Below, piece by piece: positions 33,722-42,537 of a DNA stretch of 64,000 bases (within the stretch, counting starts at the first letter, position 1; each line of letters begins with the position of its first letter). Source of the stretch: Kluyvera sp040932435 (GTDB lineage: Bacteria > Pseudomonadota > Gammaproteobacteria > Enterobacterales > Enterobacteriaceae); the NCBI RefSeq assembly GCF_040932435.1, contig NZ_JBFQGA010000015.1:1-64000 (forward strand). The letters run 5' to 3'. Both the position numbers and the translations under genes were made by a program. Under the pieces are notes generated by a model. That model saw nothing but the letters and a program-made list of their open reading frames with translations, was not told the origin of the DNA and made no database searches.

Positions 33722-34072
33722 ATGCATACATCCGAGTTGCTAAAGCATATCTACGACATTAATTTGTCCTATCTGCTTCTTGCACAGCGTTTGATTGGTC
33801 AGGATAAGGCTTCTGCTATGTTCCGCCTCGGTCTCAACGAGGATATGGCAAAAGTTCTCGGGGAACTGACGCTCCCACAGATGGTGAAGCTGGCGGAAAC
33901 TAACCAATTGGTTTGTCAGTTCCGCTTTGATAACGCCCAGACCATTACCCGCCTCACACAAGATTCACGTGTTGACGACCTGCAGCAGATTCACACCGGT
34001 ATTCTGCTCTCCACCGGATTGCTGAATGAAGCGAGTCACGCAGGCGAACCTGGCCGTAAGAAAAGGGCTTGA
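33722..34072 (+). CDS. flhD: Flagellar master regulator FlhD
   Basis: 116 residues from ATG 33722 (MHTSELLKHIYDINLSYLLL), the K-12 start; an ATG three codons earlier (33713) is an alternative. The protein is close to K-12 FlhD in the core (LTLPQMVKLAETNQLVC, LTQDSRVDDLQQIHTGI), with a divergent C-terminal 15 residues ending GRKKRA. FlhD forms the FlhD4C2 complex that activates class 2 flagellar promoters. The upstream region has CRP and RcsAB sites. flhC follows after two bases. Confidence 0.97.
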   Translation: MHTSELLKHIYDINLSYLLLAQRLIGQDKASAMFRLGLNEDMAKVLGELTLPQMVKLAETNQLVCQFRFDNAQTITRLTQDSRVDDLQQIHTGILLSTGLLNEASHAGEPGRKKRA

Positions 34073-34074
34073 CG

Positions 34075-34653
34075 ATGACCGAGAAAAGCATTGTTCAGGA
34101 AGCCCGCGACATTCAGCTTGCTATGGAGCTGATTACGCTTGGTGCTCGTTTGCAGATGCTGGAAAGTGAAACTCAGCTCAGCCGTGGTCGTCTAATCAAA
34201 CTCTACAAAGAGCTACGAGGCAGTCCGCCGCCGAAGGGAATGCTGCCGTTTTCCACGGACTGGTTTATGACATGGGAACAAAATATCCACTCATCCATGT
34301 TCTGCAATGCTTGGCAGTTTTTACTTAAAAGCGGTCAATGCTCTGGCGTTGATGCCGTGATTAAAGCCTACCGACTGTACCTTGAACAGTGTCCTCAGCA
34401 GGATGATGGGCCGCTATTAGCCCTGACTCGCGCATGGACTCTGGTCCGCTTCGTGGAAAGCGGACTGCTTGAACTTTCTAGCTGCCATTCCTGCGGCGGC
34501 AATTTTGTCACTCATGCGCACCAGCCTGCGGGGAGCTTTGTCTGCAGCCTGTGCCAACCTCCATCACGAGCAGTAAAAAGACGTAAACTTTCCAATGATC
34601 TTGCCGATAGTAATCCACAACTGCTGGATGAACAGATTGGGCAAGCTGTTTAA
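34075..34653 (+). CDS. flhC: Flagellar master regulator FlhC
   Basis: 192 residues from ATG 34075, as in K-12. The zinc-binding Cys set is present: SCHSCGG and VCSLCQ near residues 137-160. The N-terminal part (SIVQEARDIQLAMELITLGA) is nearly invariant. FlhC provides the main DNA contacts of FlhD4C2. It is followed by an intrinsic terminator before motA. Confidence 0.97.
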   Translation: MTEKSIVQEARDIQLAMELITLGARLQMLESETQLSRGRLIKLYKELRGSPPPKGMLPFSTDWFMTWEQNIHSSMFCNAWQFLLKSGQCSGVDAVIKAYRLYLEQCPQQDDGPLLALTRAWTLVRFVESGLLELSSCHSCGGNFVTHAHQPAGSFVCSLCQPPSRAVKRRKLSNDLADSNPQLLDEQIGQAV

Positions 34654-34679
34654 CCCCACTTAACGTGGATTAAACACTC

Positions 34680-34711
34680 CAGCAGCGGCCATTGTGCCGC
34701 TGCTTTTTTTT
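34680..34711 (+). terminator. Intrinsic terminator of flhDC
   Basis: AGCAGCGGC-CATTGT-GCCGCTGCT stem followed by TTTTTTT, 26 bp after the flhC stop. Confidence 0.9.
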
Positions 34712-34775
34712 ACCCCTAAGCGGGTGAAATCACCTCTCTGTCTCCTGTCTTAGTCAACAGTGGAAGGATGATAGC

Positions 34776-35669
34776 GTGCTTATCTTAATAGGTTACCTGG
34801 TTGTTTTGGGGACAGTTTTCGGCGGTTACATGATGACCGGCGGACACCTTGGAGCACTGTATCAACCGGCTGAGCTGATCATTATCGGCGGGGCGGGGGT
34901 CGGCGCATTTATCGTGGGTAACAACGGTAAAGCCATCAAGGGGACAATGAAGGCGCTGCCTTTGCTGTTTCGTCGCTCGAAGTACACCAAAAGTATGTAT
35001 ATGGATCTACTGGCGCTGCTTTATCGCCTGATGGCCAAATCACGTCAACAGGGGATGTTTTCGCTGGAGCGCGATATTGAGAACCCGAAAGAGAGCGAAA
35101 TTTTTGCCAGCTATCCGCGTATCTTGGCTGATTCGGTGATGCTCGAATTTATCGTCGATTACCTGCGCCTCATCATTAGCGGCAACATGAACACCTTCGA
35201 AATTGAAGCGCTGATGGATGAAGAAATAGAAACCCATGAAAGCGAAAGCGAAGTCCCAGCGAACAGCATTGCGCTAGTTGGTGACTCGTTACCGGCGTTC
35301 GGTATCGTCGCGGCAGTAATGGGGGTTGTGCATGCGCTGGGCTCGGCGGATCGTCCGGCGGCGGAGCTGGGTGCGCTGATTGCTCACGCAATGGTGGGGA
35401 CGTTCCTCGGTATTCTGCTGGCTTATGGTTTTGTCTCACCGTTGGCAAGCGTGCTGCGTCAGAAAAGTGCGGAAACGACCAAGATGATGCAATGCGTCAA
35501 AATTACGTTGTTATCAAATCTTAACGGTTACGCGCCGCCCATTGCGGTTGAGTTCGGTCGTAAAACGCTCTACAGCAGCGAACGCCCATCGTTTATCGAA
35601 TTGGAAGAGCACGTGCGCGCGGTACGTAATCCGGCAGGCCAGCAGCAGACGACTACCGAGGACGCATGA
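34776..35669 (+). CDS. motA: Flagellar stator protein MotA
   Basis: 297 residues from a GTG start at 34776, as in K-12, with GGAAGG upstream. It has four membrane helices; the cytoplasmic loop FRRSKYTKSMYMDLLALLYR and RDIENPKESE contains the charged residues (Arg90, Glu98 in K-12 numbering) that act on FliG. SLPAFGIVAAVMGVVHALG carries the conserved Pro of helix 3. With MotB it forms the proton-driven stator. First gene of motAB-cheAW. I do not find a good sigma-28 match upstream. Confidence 0.97.
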   Translation: MLILIGYLVVLGTVFGGYMMTGGHLGALYQPAELIIIGGAGVGAFIVGNNGKAIKGTMKALPLLFRRSKYTKSMYMDLLALLYRLMAKSRQQGMFSLERDIENPKESEIFASYPRILADSVMLEFIVDYLRLIISGNMNTFEIEALMDEEIETHESESEVPANSIALVGDSLPAFGIVAAVMGVVHALGSADRPAAELGALIAHAMVGTFLGILLAYGFVSPLASVLRQKSAETTKMMQCVKITLLSNLNGYAPPIAVEFGRKTLYSSERPSFIELEEHVRAVRNPAGQQQTTTEDA

Positions 35670-36592
35670 AAAACCAATCGCATCCCATCGTCGTCGTCAA
35701 ACGGCGCAAGCATAAATCACACGGCAGCGCCCACGGCTCGTGGAAAATTGCCTACGCCGACTTTATGACCGCGATGATGGCCTTCTTTCTGGTGATGTGG
35801 CTTATCTCCATCTCCAGCCCGAAAGAGCTCATCCAGATTGCGGAGTACTTCCGTACGCCGCTGGCGACGGCGATCACCGGCGGGCCGCGGATGGCAAATA
35901 GCGATAGCCCAATTCCCGGCGGCGGCGATGACGTTACTCAGCAGCAGGGCGAAGTGCATAAGCAGCCAAACATTGATGAGCTGAAAAAACGCATGGAAGT
36001 GAACCGCCTGAAGCGTATTCGCGGCGAGCTGGACCAGCTGATTGAGGCCGATCCTAAACTGCGCGCGCTGCGTCCGCACCTGAAGATAGACCTGGTGCAG
36101 GAAGGGCTGCGTATTCAGATTATCGATAGCCAGAATCGACCAATGTTTAAAACCGGCAGCGCCGAAGTGGAACCGTATATGCGCGATATTTTGCGCGGCA
36201 TTGCCCCGGTACTTAACGAGATCCCGAACAAAATTAGTCTTTCCGGCCATACTGATGATTACCCCTATGCGACGGGTGAACGCGGCTACAGCAACTGGGA
36301 GCTATCGGCAGACCGCGCGAACGCTTCACGCCGTGAGCTGGTCGCTGGTGGTCTGGATGATGGCAAAGTTTTACGCGTCATCGGGATGTCAAACTCGATG
36401 CGCCTTTCAACGCGCGGTGGCGATGATGCGATCAACCGTCGTATCAGCCTGCTGGTGCTGAATAATCAGGCTGAACAGGCCATTCTTCATGAGAATGCCG
36501 CCAGCCAGAATGAACCTTTAAGCGTATTACAGTCGCCAGATGCAGCGCCATCTGCGGCGGGGACTACGCCGCCACAACCCGACTCGAGGTGA
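35666..36592 (+). CDS. motB: Flagellar stator protein MotB
   Basis: 308 residues, the K-12 length, coupled to motA by ATGA. Asp32, the proton-carrying residue, lies in SWKIAYADFMTAMMAFF. A single membrane helix follows, then a periplasmic linker and the OmpA-like peptidoglycan-binding domain (SLSGHTDDYPYATG, NWELSADRANASRRELV). The tail (ESPDAAPSAAGTTPPQPDSR region) is variable. Confidence 0.97.
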   Translation: MKNQSHPIVVVKRRKHKSHGSAHGSWKIAYADFMTAMMAFFLVMWLISISSPKELIQIAEYFRTPLATAITGGPRMANSDSPIPGGGDDVTQQQGEVHKQPNIDELKKRMEVNRLKRIRGELDQLIEADPKLRALRPHLKIDLVQEGLRIQIIDSQNRPMFKTGSAEVEPYMRDILRGIAPVLNEIPNKISLSGHTDDYPYATGERGYSNWELSADRANASRRELVAGGLDDGKVLRVIGMSNSMRLSTRGGDDAINRRISLLVLNNQAEQAILHENAASQNEPLSVLQSPDAAPSAAGTTPPQPDSR

Positions 36593-36596
36593 TAGC

Positions 36597-38618
36597 GTGA
36601 GCATGGATATCAGCGATTTTTATCAAACTTTTTTTGATGAGGCCGACGAACTATTGGCCGATATGGAACAGCATCTGCTGAACCTGGTGGTGGATGACCC
36701 TGACGCTGAACAACTGAACGCGATTTTCCGCGCGGCGCACTCGATTAAAGGCGGGGCAGGCACGTTTGGCTTCACCATTTTGCAGGAGACCACGCACCTA
36801 ATGGAGAACCTGCTGGATGAAGCACGGCGTGGGGAAATGAAGCTCAACACCGATATTATCAACCTGTTTTTGGAAACCAAAGATATTATGCAGGAACAGC
36901 TCGACGCCTATAAAAGCTCCACCGAACCGGATGCGGCCAGCTTCGAATATATCTGCAATGCCCTGCGTCAGTTGGCGCTTGAGGCAAAAGGCGAAAGCGT
37001 GCCGACCGTCGCCAGCAGCGCCCGATTGAGCGTGGTGGAAAACAGCCCGCAGGCCGATGCGGACGAGGCACAGATTTCGGCACAGAGCGGCCAAACGCAG
37101 GTCACGCTGTCGCGTCTGAAGCCGGGCGAACCGGAGATGTTGGAAGAGGAGTTGGGTAACCTGGCGACGTTAAGCCAGGTCAGCAAAACCGCTGATTCTC
37201 TGACGGCCATCATCGATGGCGATGTGAACCAGGACGACATCATTGCCGTGCTGTGTTTCGTCATTGAAGCCGATCAGATTGAGTTTGCCACCCTCGCGGC
37301 GGCAGTTGAGCCACAGCCGATTATTGAAGAGGTGATGGAAGAGCCGGTCGCCGTTCCGGTGGCGGTTGCGGTCAATGGAACCGCGCCTGTTGTTCGCGCC
37401 GAACGTGAAAAGCCGGCGGCGCGCAGCAATGAATCAACCAGCATTCGCGTGGCGGTGGAGAAGGTCGATCAGTTGATTAACCTCGTCGGTGAACTGGTGA
37501 TCACCCAGTCGATGCTGGCCCAGCGCTCCAATGCGCTTGATCCTGTCTCTCACGGTGACCTGATTACCAGCATGGGGCAGCTTCAACGCAACGCCCGTGA
37601 CCTGCAGGAATCGGTGATGTCCATCCGTATGATGCCGATGGAATATGTGTTTAGCCGCTTCCCACGCCTGGTGCGCGACCTTGCCAGCAAGCTGGGGAAA
37701 GAAGTTGAGCTGACGCAAATCGGTAGCTCAACAGAACTCGATAAGAGCCTTATTGAGCGGATTATCGATCCATTAACCCATCTCGTACGTAATAGCCTCG
37801 ACCACGGCATTGAACTGCCGGAGGCGCGTTTAGCTGCGGGTAAATCGGCCGTCGGTAATCTGACACTTTCCGCTGAACATCAGGGCGGCAATATTTGTAT
37901 CGAAGTCATCGATGACGGTGCGGGGCTTAACCGCGAACGCATTCTGGCGAAGGCGCTATCACAGGGGATGTCGGTCAGTGAAAGTATGACCGATGAAGAG
38001 GTCGGGATGCTGATTTTTGCCCCGGGTTTCTCCACGGCTGAACAGGTGACCGATGTTTCCGGGCGCGGCGTGGGCATGGACGTCGTGAAACGAAACATTC
38101 AAGAGATGGGTGGGCACGTTGAAATCAAATCCAGACAGGGTGCCGGTACCACCATCCGCATTCTGCTGCCGCTGACGCTGGCGATTCTTGATGGCATGTC
38201 GGTAAAAGTCAGCGAAGAGGTGTTCATTCTGCCGCTGAACGCGGTGATGGAATCTCTGCAGCCGCGTGAAGAAGATCTGCATCCGCTGGCTGGCGGCGAG
38301 CGCGTACTGGAAGTGCGTGGCGAATACCTGCCGTTGGTCGAACTGTGGAAAGCGTTCGAAGTGCAGGGGGCGAAAACCGAAGCCACGCAGGGCATTGTGG
38401 TCATCCTGCAAAGCGCCGGTCGCCGTTACGCCCTGTTGGTCGATCAGCTGATTGGTCAGCATCAGGTGGTGGTGAAAAACCTCGAGAGCAACTATCGCAA
38501 GGTGCCGGGGATTTCGGCGGCAACCATCCTTGGCGACGGTAGCGTTGCGCTGATTGTTGATGTCTCCGCCCTGCAGGGTTTGAATCGTGAAAAACGTCTG
38601 GCGAACACAGCCGCCTGA
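36597..38618 (+). CDS. cheA: Chemotaxis histidine kinase CheA
   Basis: 673 residues from GTG 36597 (MSMDISDFYQTFFDEADEL). P1 has the phosphorylated His in RAAHSIKGGAGTFGF. P2 (about 160-235) is the variable CheY/CheB docking domain. P3 dimerises (SIRVAVEKVDQLINLVGELV). P4 has the N, G1, F and G2 boxes (HLVRNSLDHGIE, IDDGAGLN, FAPGFST, GRGVGMDV), and P5 binds CheW. ATG 36888 (codon 98) is the conserved internal start for the short form CheA-S. The linker between P2 and P3 is Val/Ala/Pro-rich and longer than in K-12. It passes receptor signals to CheY and CheB. Confidence 0.97.
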   Translation: MSMDISDFYQTFFDEADELLADMEQHLLNLVVDDPDAEQLNAIFRAAHSIKGGAGTFGFTILQETTHLMENLLDEARRGEMKLNTDIINLFLETKDIMQEQLDAYKSSTEPDAASFEYICNALRQLALEAKGESVPTVASSARLSVVENSPQADADEAQISAQSGQTQVTLSRLKPGEPEMLEEELGNLATLSQVSKTADSLTAIIDGDVNQDDIIAVLCFVIEADQIEFATLAAAVEPQPIIEEVMEEPVAVPVAVAVNGTAPVVRAEREKPAARSNESTSIRVAVEKVDQLINLVGELVITQSMLAQRSNALDPVSHGDLITSMGQLQRNARDLQESVMSIRMMPMEYVFSRFPRLVRDLASKLGKEVELTQIGSSTELDKSLIERIIDPLTHLVRNSLDHGIELPEARLAAGKSAVGNLTLSAEHQGGNICIEVIDDGAGLNRERILAKALSQGMSVSESMTDEEVGMLIFAPGFSTAEQVTDVSGRGVGMDVVKRNIQEMGGHVEIKSRQGAGTTIRILLPLTLAILDGMSVKVSEEVFILPLNAVMESLQPREEDLHPLAGGERVLEVRGEYLPLVELWKAFEVQGAKTEATQGIVVILQSAGRRYALLVDQLIGQHQVVVKNLESNYRKVPGISAATILGDGSVALIVDVSALQGLNREKRLANTAA

Positions 38619-38640
38619 AACGCAGATAAAAGGTAAAAAC

Positions 38641-39144
38641 ATGACCGGTATGACGAATGTAACAAAGCTGGCGGGTGAACCGACAGGACAGGAATTTCTG
38701 GTATTTACGCTGGGCAACGAAGAGTACGGCATTGATATCCTGAAAGTGCAGGAGATCCGTGGCTACGATCAGGTCACGCGCATTGCCAATACCCCGGCTT
38801 TTATTAAAGGCGTGACAAACCTGCGCGGCGTGATTGTTCCGATTGTCGATCTCAGGGTGAAGTTCAGCCAAGAAGACGTCGAATACAACGATAACACGGT
38901 GGTGATTGTGCTTAACCTCGGTCAGCGCGTGGTCGGCATTGTGGTTGATGGCGTGTCAGACGTGCTGTCACTGGCCTCAGAACAAATTCGTCCAGCGCCG
39001 GAGTTTGCGGTGACCTTGTCGACGGAGTACCTGACTGGCCTTGGCGCACTGGGCGATCGCATGTTGATTCTGGTTAACATTGAAAAATTGCTTAACAGCG
39101 AAGAGATGGCACTGCTGGATAGCGCGGCCAGCCACGCGGCCTAA
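38641..39144 (+). CDS. cheW: Chemotaxis coupling protein CheW
   Basis: 167 residues from ATG 38641; the open frame upstream overlaps cheA and is not needed. It is nearly the same as K-12 CheW (GQEFLVFTLGNEEYGIDILK, then NLRGVIVPIVDLRVKF with the conserved Arg that contacts receptors). It couples CheA to the chemoreceptors. It ends the motAB-cheAW operon with a strong terminator. Confidence 0.97.
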   Translation: MTGMTNVTKLAGEPTGQEFLVFTLGNEEYGIDILKVQEIRGYDQVTRIANTPAFIKGVTNLRGVIVPIVDLRVKFSQEDVEYNDNTVVIVLNLGQRVVGIVVDGVSDVLSLASEQIRPAPEFAVTLSTEYLTGLGALGDRMLILVNIEKLLNSEEMALLDSAASHAA

Positions 39145-39198
39145 TAATGATAAGGTTCATCGTGTAATTACTGCGGCGAAATGAAAGGCCAATAATTG

Positions 39199-39229
39199 AA
39201 AAAGCCAGACCGGATGGTCTGGCTTTTTG
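39199..39229 (+). terminator. Intrinsic terminator after cheW
   Basis: AAAAGCCAGACC-GGAT-GGTCTGGCTTTTT; symmetric enough to act in both directions. Confidence 0.9.
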
Positions 39230-39304
39230 TGTGCACGCTTTATGTGGATTGCTAAATGGCGGCGATGTTTTATGCAGCCCACGGCGTTTGTTTAGGCCGC
39301 GTCA

Positions 39305-40567
39305 TCAGACGTTCTGCTGCGCCAACTCGGGATCTTCTTGCGCCAGTTGACCTTCGTTCTGCGACAGCATCGCCGTCGCCACGCCGTTACCCAGCACGTT
39401 AATTGCCGAACGTCCCATATCGAGGAAGTGGTCAATCCCCATCAGCAGCAAAATCCCGGCAACCGGGATATTAAAGCTTGGAATGGTTGCCGCCAGCACC
39501 ACCAGCGCAGAGCGCGGTACCCCGGCAATCCCTTTGGAGGCCAGCATCAGCGTCAGCATCAGCACGGCAATCTCAGAGAAGCTCAGATGAATGTTATACG
39601 CCTGGGCGATAAACATGGAGGCGAAAGAGCAGTACACCATCGAACCAACGAGATTAAACGAATAGCCGATAGGTAAAACAAAAGAGACGATGTTGCGCGA
39701 GCAGCCAAATTTAGTCAGCTGTTCAAGCGTTTTTGGGTAGGCCGCTTCGGAGCTGCTGGTGGTGAACGCAACCAGCACCGGATCTTTAAGCATGCTGAGC
39801 AGACGGAACACCTCCTTCTTCAGCACCATATACCCGATAGCAACCAGCACGCAGCAGGTCAGTACAATCGCCACGTAGTAGCCGCCGATAAACGAGGCGT
39901 AGTTAAGCAAAATGCCGAGGCCTTCCGTCGCGATGACCGAGGAGATGGCGGCAAAAATCGCCAGCGGTGCAACGTACATCACGTAGCCGGTGACCTTGAG
40001 CATAATATGGGAAACCACGTCCAGCGCGGCTACCAGGGGGGCATTGAACTTCTGACCGAGCGATGCGCCGCCGATACCGAAGAACATCGAGAACACCACG
40101 ATCTGCAGGATTTCATTATCCGCCATTGCACCGACGATGCTGGTGGGAATGGTATGAGACAAGAACCCTTTCAGGCTCATCCCGCTGACCGCCAGACCGG
40201 TATCTACCGTGTCTTTAGGAATCGCTAAATTCAGACCGCTGCCAGGATGCTGCAACGTCACAATAAACAGGCCCACCAGAATAGACAGCACCGAAGAGCT
40301 GATAAACCAGACCATCGCTTTACCGCCGACGCGGCCAATAGTGGAGGTTTCACCGAGCTTCATAATCCCGACGGTAAGGGTGCTAAAGACCAACGGTGCT
40401 ATCACCATTTTGATTAGCCGCAGGAATATATCGGTGAACAGTGTGATGTTGCCAGACCAAACTTCGATGGTGGTTGCTGATGCATAGGAATGGATCATTG
40501 CGCCGGTGAGAATACCCGCCAGCATGAAAATCACGATGAAAATCGTGAGTTTGTTTGCGTTTGCCAC
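39305..40567 (-). CDS. Dicarboxylate/amino acid:cation symporter (DAACS family)
   Basis: 420 residues from a GTG start at 40567. Family features are FLRLIKMVIAPLVFSTLTVG in helices 2-3, the re-entrant serine motif AFTTSSSEAAYPKTLE, and the substrate-binding tail region SKGIAGVPRSALVVLAAT then GIDHFLDMGRSAINVLGN. These match GltP/DctA/GltT transporters, which import glutamate, aspartate or C4-dicarboxylates with protons or sodium. The precise substrate is open: the helix 8 region lacks a residue I could use to decide. It is inserted opposite to the chemotaxis genes between cheW and tar, adjacent in K-12. Tar senses aspartate, so a link between uptake and sensing is conceivable. Confidence 0.88.
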   Translation of the reverse strand: MANANKLTIFIVIFMLAGILTGAMIHSYASATTIEVWSGNITLFTDIFLRLIKMVIAPLVFSTLTVGIMKLGETSTIGRVGGKAMVWFISSSVLSILVGLFIVTLQHPGSGLNLAIPKDTVDTGLAVSGMSLKGFLSHTIPTSIVGAMADNEILQIVVFSMFFGIGGASLGQKFNAPLVAALDVVSHIMLKVTGYVMYVAPLAIFAAISSVIATEGLGILLNYASFIGGYYVAIVLTCCVLVAIGYMVLKKEVFRLLSMLKDPVLVAFTTSSSEAAYPKTLEQLTKFGCSRNIVSFVLPIGYSFNLVGSMVYCSFASMFIAQAYNIHLSFSEIAVLMLTLMLASKGIAGVPRSALVVLAATIPSFNIPVAGILLLMGIDHFLDMGRSAINVLGNGVATAMLSQNEGQLAQEDPELAQQNV

Positions 40568-40782
40568 AAAAAATACCCCGTCAGATTACGAAATTGCCCC
40601 GCGATGAAAAAATGATTTTTTATTATGTAATGCCATCAATTCATTCATTACATAAATTGTATGAAAGTAAGGTTATTTACAACTTTTTTTTATGTTTTAT
40701 AAAAATCGTTGTTATTCAGTCACTCGCGAATCACCCCGCACGAACCCCTTCTCCGGCCTGCGATTTTTACCCTGAGGGCACG

Positions 40783-40809
40783 TAAAGTTTCTTTTTAGGA
40801 TGCCGATAA
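40783..40809 (+). promoter_or_regulatory. Consensus sigma-28 (FliA) promoter of tar
   Basis: TAAAGTTT, 11 bases, GCCGATAA: a perfect match to the FliA -35/-10 consensus. It lies 31 bp before the tar ATG, so tar-tap-cheRBYZ is transcribed as a separate late flagellar operon. Confidence 0.95.
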
Positions 40810-40840
40810 CAGCGATAACTGAATATAGAGAAGGTGTTGT

Positions 40841-42499
40841 ATGTTAAACCGTATCCGCGTTGTCACACTGCTGATGTTGGTGCTGGTCGTCTTCGCACTT
40901 CTGCAGTTAATCTCGGGAAGCTTTTTGTTCTCCTCGCTACACCAAAATCAGCAAAGCTTTACGCTGTCCAATTCGCTGCGCACGCAGCAAACAGAATTAA
41001 CCAAAGCCTGGGACCTGATGCTGCAAACCCGCATCAACCTGAGCCGCTCGTCGGCGCGGATGATGATGGACAGTAATAATCAGCAGAGCAGCGCCAAAAA
41101 CGAACTGCTGAAAAACGCCAGAACCACGCTGTCACAGGCGGCGAGTCACTTCGAACGCTTTAGTCAACTGACACCACCGGCTTCGATGACGGAAACCAGC
41201 GCGCAGGTCACCAAGAGCTACAAAAATTACGCGGCGGCGCTTGGGGAACTGGTGGGCTTTCTGGAAAGCGGCAACATGGACGCTTATTTCGCCCAACCGA
41301 CTCAGGGGATGCAAAACGCCTTAGGCGAGGCGATGACCCAATATTCCAATCAAAGTGAAACCCTCTATCAGCACGCCTTTACCACTAGCAGCAGTGATTA
41401 CCAGATTGCCCGCTGGCAACTGGCTGCACTGGCCGTGGTACTGGTACTGGTGATGGTTGGTGCGTGGTTTGGTATTCGCGCGGTCCTGCTCAAGCCACTG
41501 GCGTCGGTGATGGAACATATCCGCCATATCGCGGCGGGCGACCTGACTCAGCGTTTAACGCTGCGCGGGCGCAACGAAATTACCGAGCTTGGCGATACCG
41601 TCACCCATATGCAGAACTCGCTGACCGATACGGTCACCCATGTGCGTGAAGGCGCGGAGGCCATCTATCACGGCACCAGCGAAATCGCCGCGGGCAATAA
41701 CGATCTCTCTGCGCGTACGGAAGAGCAATCCGCCTCGCTGGAAGAGACCGCTGCCAGCATGGAACAGCTGACCGCCACGGTGAAACAGAACGCGGAAAAT
41801 GCGCGTCAGGCGTCGCACCTTGCATTAAGTGCATCCGAAACCGCCCAACGTGGCGGCAACGTGGTCAACGGCGTGGTGAAAACCATGCATGAAATCGCCG
41901 CCAGTTCGCAGAAAATTTCCGATATCACCGGCGTCATCGACGGCATTGCCTTCCAAACCAATATCTTGGCATTGAACGCCGCCGTTGAAGCGGCCCGTGC
42001 CGGTGAGCAGGGACGCGGCTTTGCGGTGGTTGCCGGTGAAGTGCGTAATCTCGCCAGCCGCAGCGCGCAGGCGGCGAAAGAAATCAAAGCATTAATTGAA
42101 GATTCTGTCTCCCGTGTCGATACCGGATCGGTACTGGTTGAAAGCGCGGGTGAAACCATGACCGATATCGTCAATGCGGTAACCCGTGTGACCGACATCA
42201 TGGGCGAAATTGCCTCCGCTTCCGATGAACAGAGCCGTGGTATCGATCAGGTGGCCATTGCCGTTGCCGAAATGGACAGCGTGACGCAGCAAAACGCCTC
42301 GTTGGTGGAAGAGTCGGCAAGTGCCGCCGCTGCGCTGGAAGATCAGGCCCAACGGCTTAATCAGGCGGTTGCGGCGTTTCGTCTAAGTCCGGCGGCGATT
42401 GGAAAAAGTACGCAAAACACGGCACCCGCGTTGCCTACGCCATCGCGTCTGGCGGCGACGGTCAGCAGCCGACACGATAATAATTGGGAAACCTTTTAA
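40841..42499 (+). CDS. tar: Methyl-accepting chemotaxis protein Tar (aspartate receptor)
   Basis: 552 residues. The periplasmic domain retains the aspartate-binding residues Arg64, Arg69 and Arg73 (LQTRINLSRSSARMMMD) and the YFAQPTQGMQNA segment with the Thr154 equivalent. Membrane helices are at about 7-30 and 190-212. HAMP follows, and then the invariant signalling tip around FQTNILALNAAVEAARAGEQ. The C-terminus ends NWETF, the pentapeptide that tethers CheR and CheB. It therefore is a high-abundance-type receptor. First gene of the operon behind a consensus sigma-28 promoter. Confidence 0.95.
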   Translation: MLNRIRVVTLLMLVLVVFALLQLISGSFLFSSLHQNQQSFTLSNSLRTQQTELTKAWDLMLQTRINLSRSSARMMMDSNNQQSSAKNELLKNARTTLSQAASHFERFSQLTPPASMTETSAQVTKSYKNYAAALGELVGFLESGNMDAYFAQPTQGMQNALGEAMTQYSNQSETLYQHAFTTSSSDYQIARWQLAALAVVLVLVMVGAWFGIRAVLLKPLASVMEHIRHIAAGDLTQRLTLRGRNEITELGDTVTHMQNSLTDTVTHVREGAEAIYHGTSEIAAGNNDLSARTEEQSASLEETAASMEQLTATVKQNAENARQASHLALSASETAQRGGNVVNGVVKTMHEIAASSQKISDITGVIDGIAFQTNILALNAAVEAARAGEQGRGFAVVAGEVRNLASRSAQAAKEIKALIEDSVSRVDTGSVLVESAGETMTDIVNAVTRVTDIMGEIASASDEQSRGIDQVAIAVAEMDSVTQQNASLVEESASAAAALEDQAQRLNQAVAAFRLSPAAIGKSTQNTAPALPTPSRLAATVSSRHDNNWETF

Positions 42500-42537
42500 T
42501 AATATCCGCGGTAATTGCCGCTTTTAGGAGTGTGGTG

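Noticed and set aside
37959..38732. 257-codon minus-strand frame across cheA and cheW
   Set aside because: cheA and cheW are unmistakable on the other strand; the frame has shadow-like composition and no start signals.
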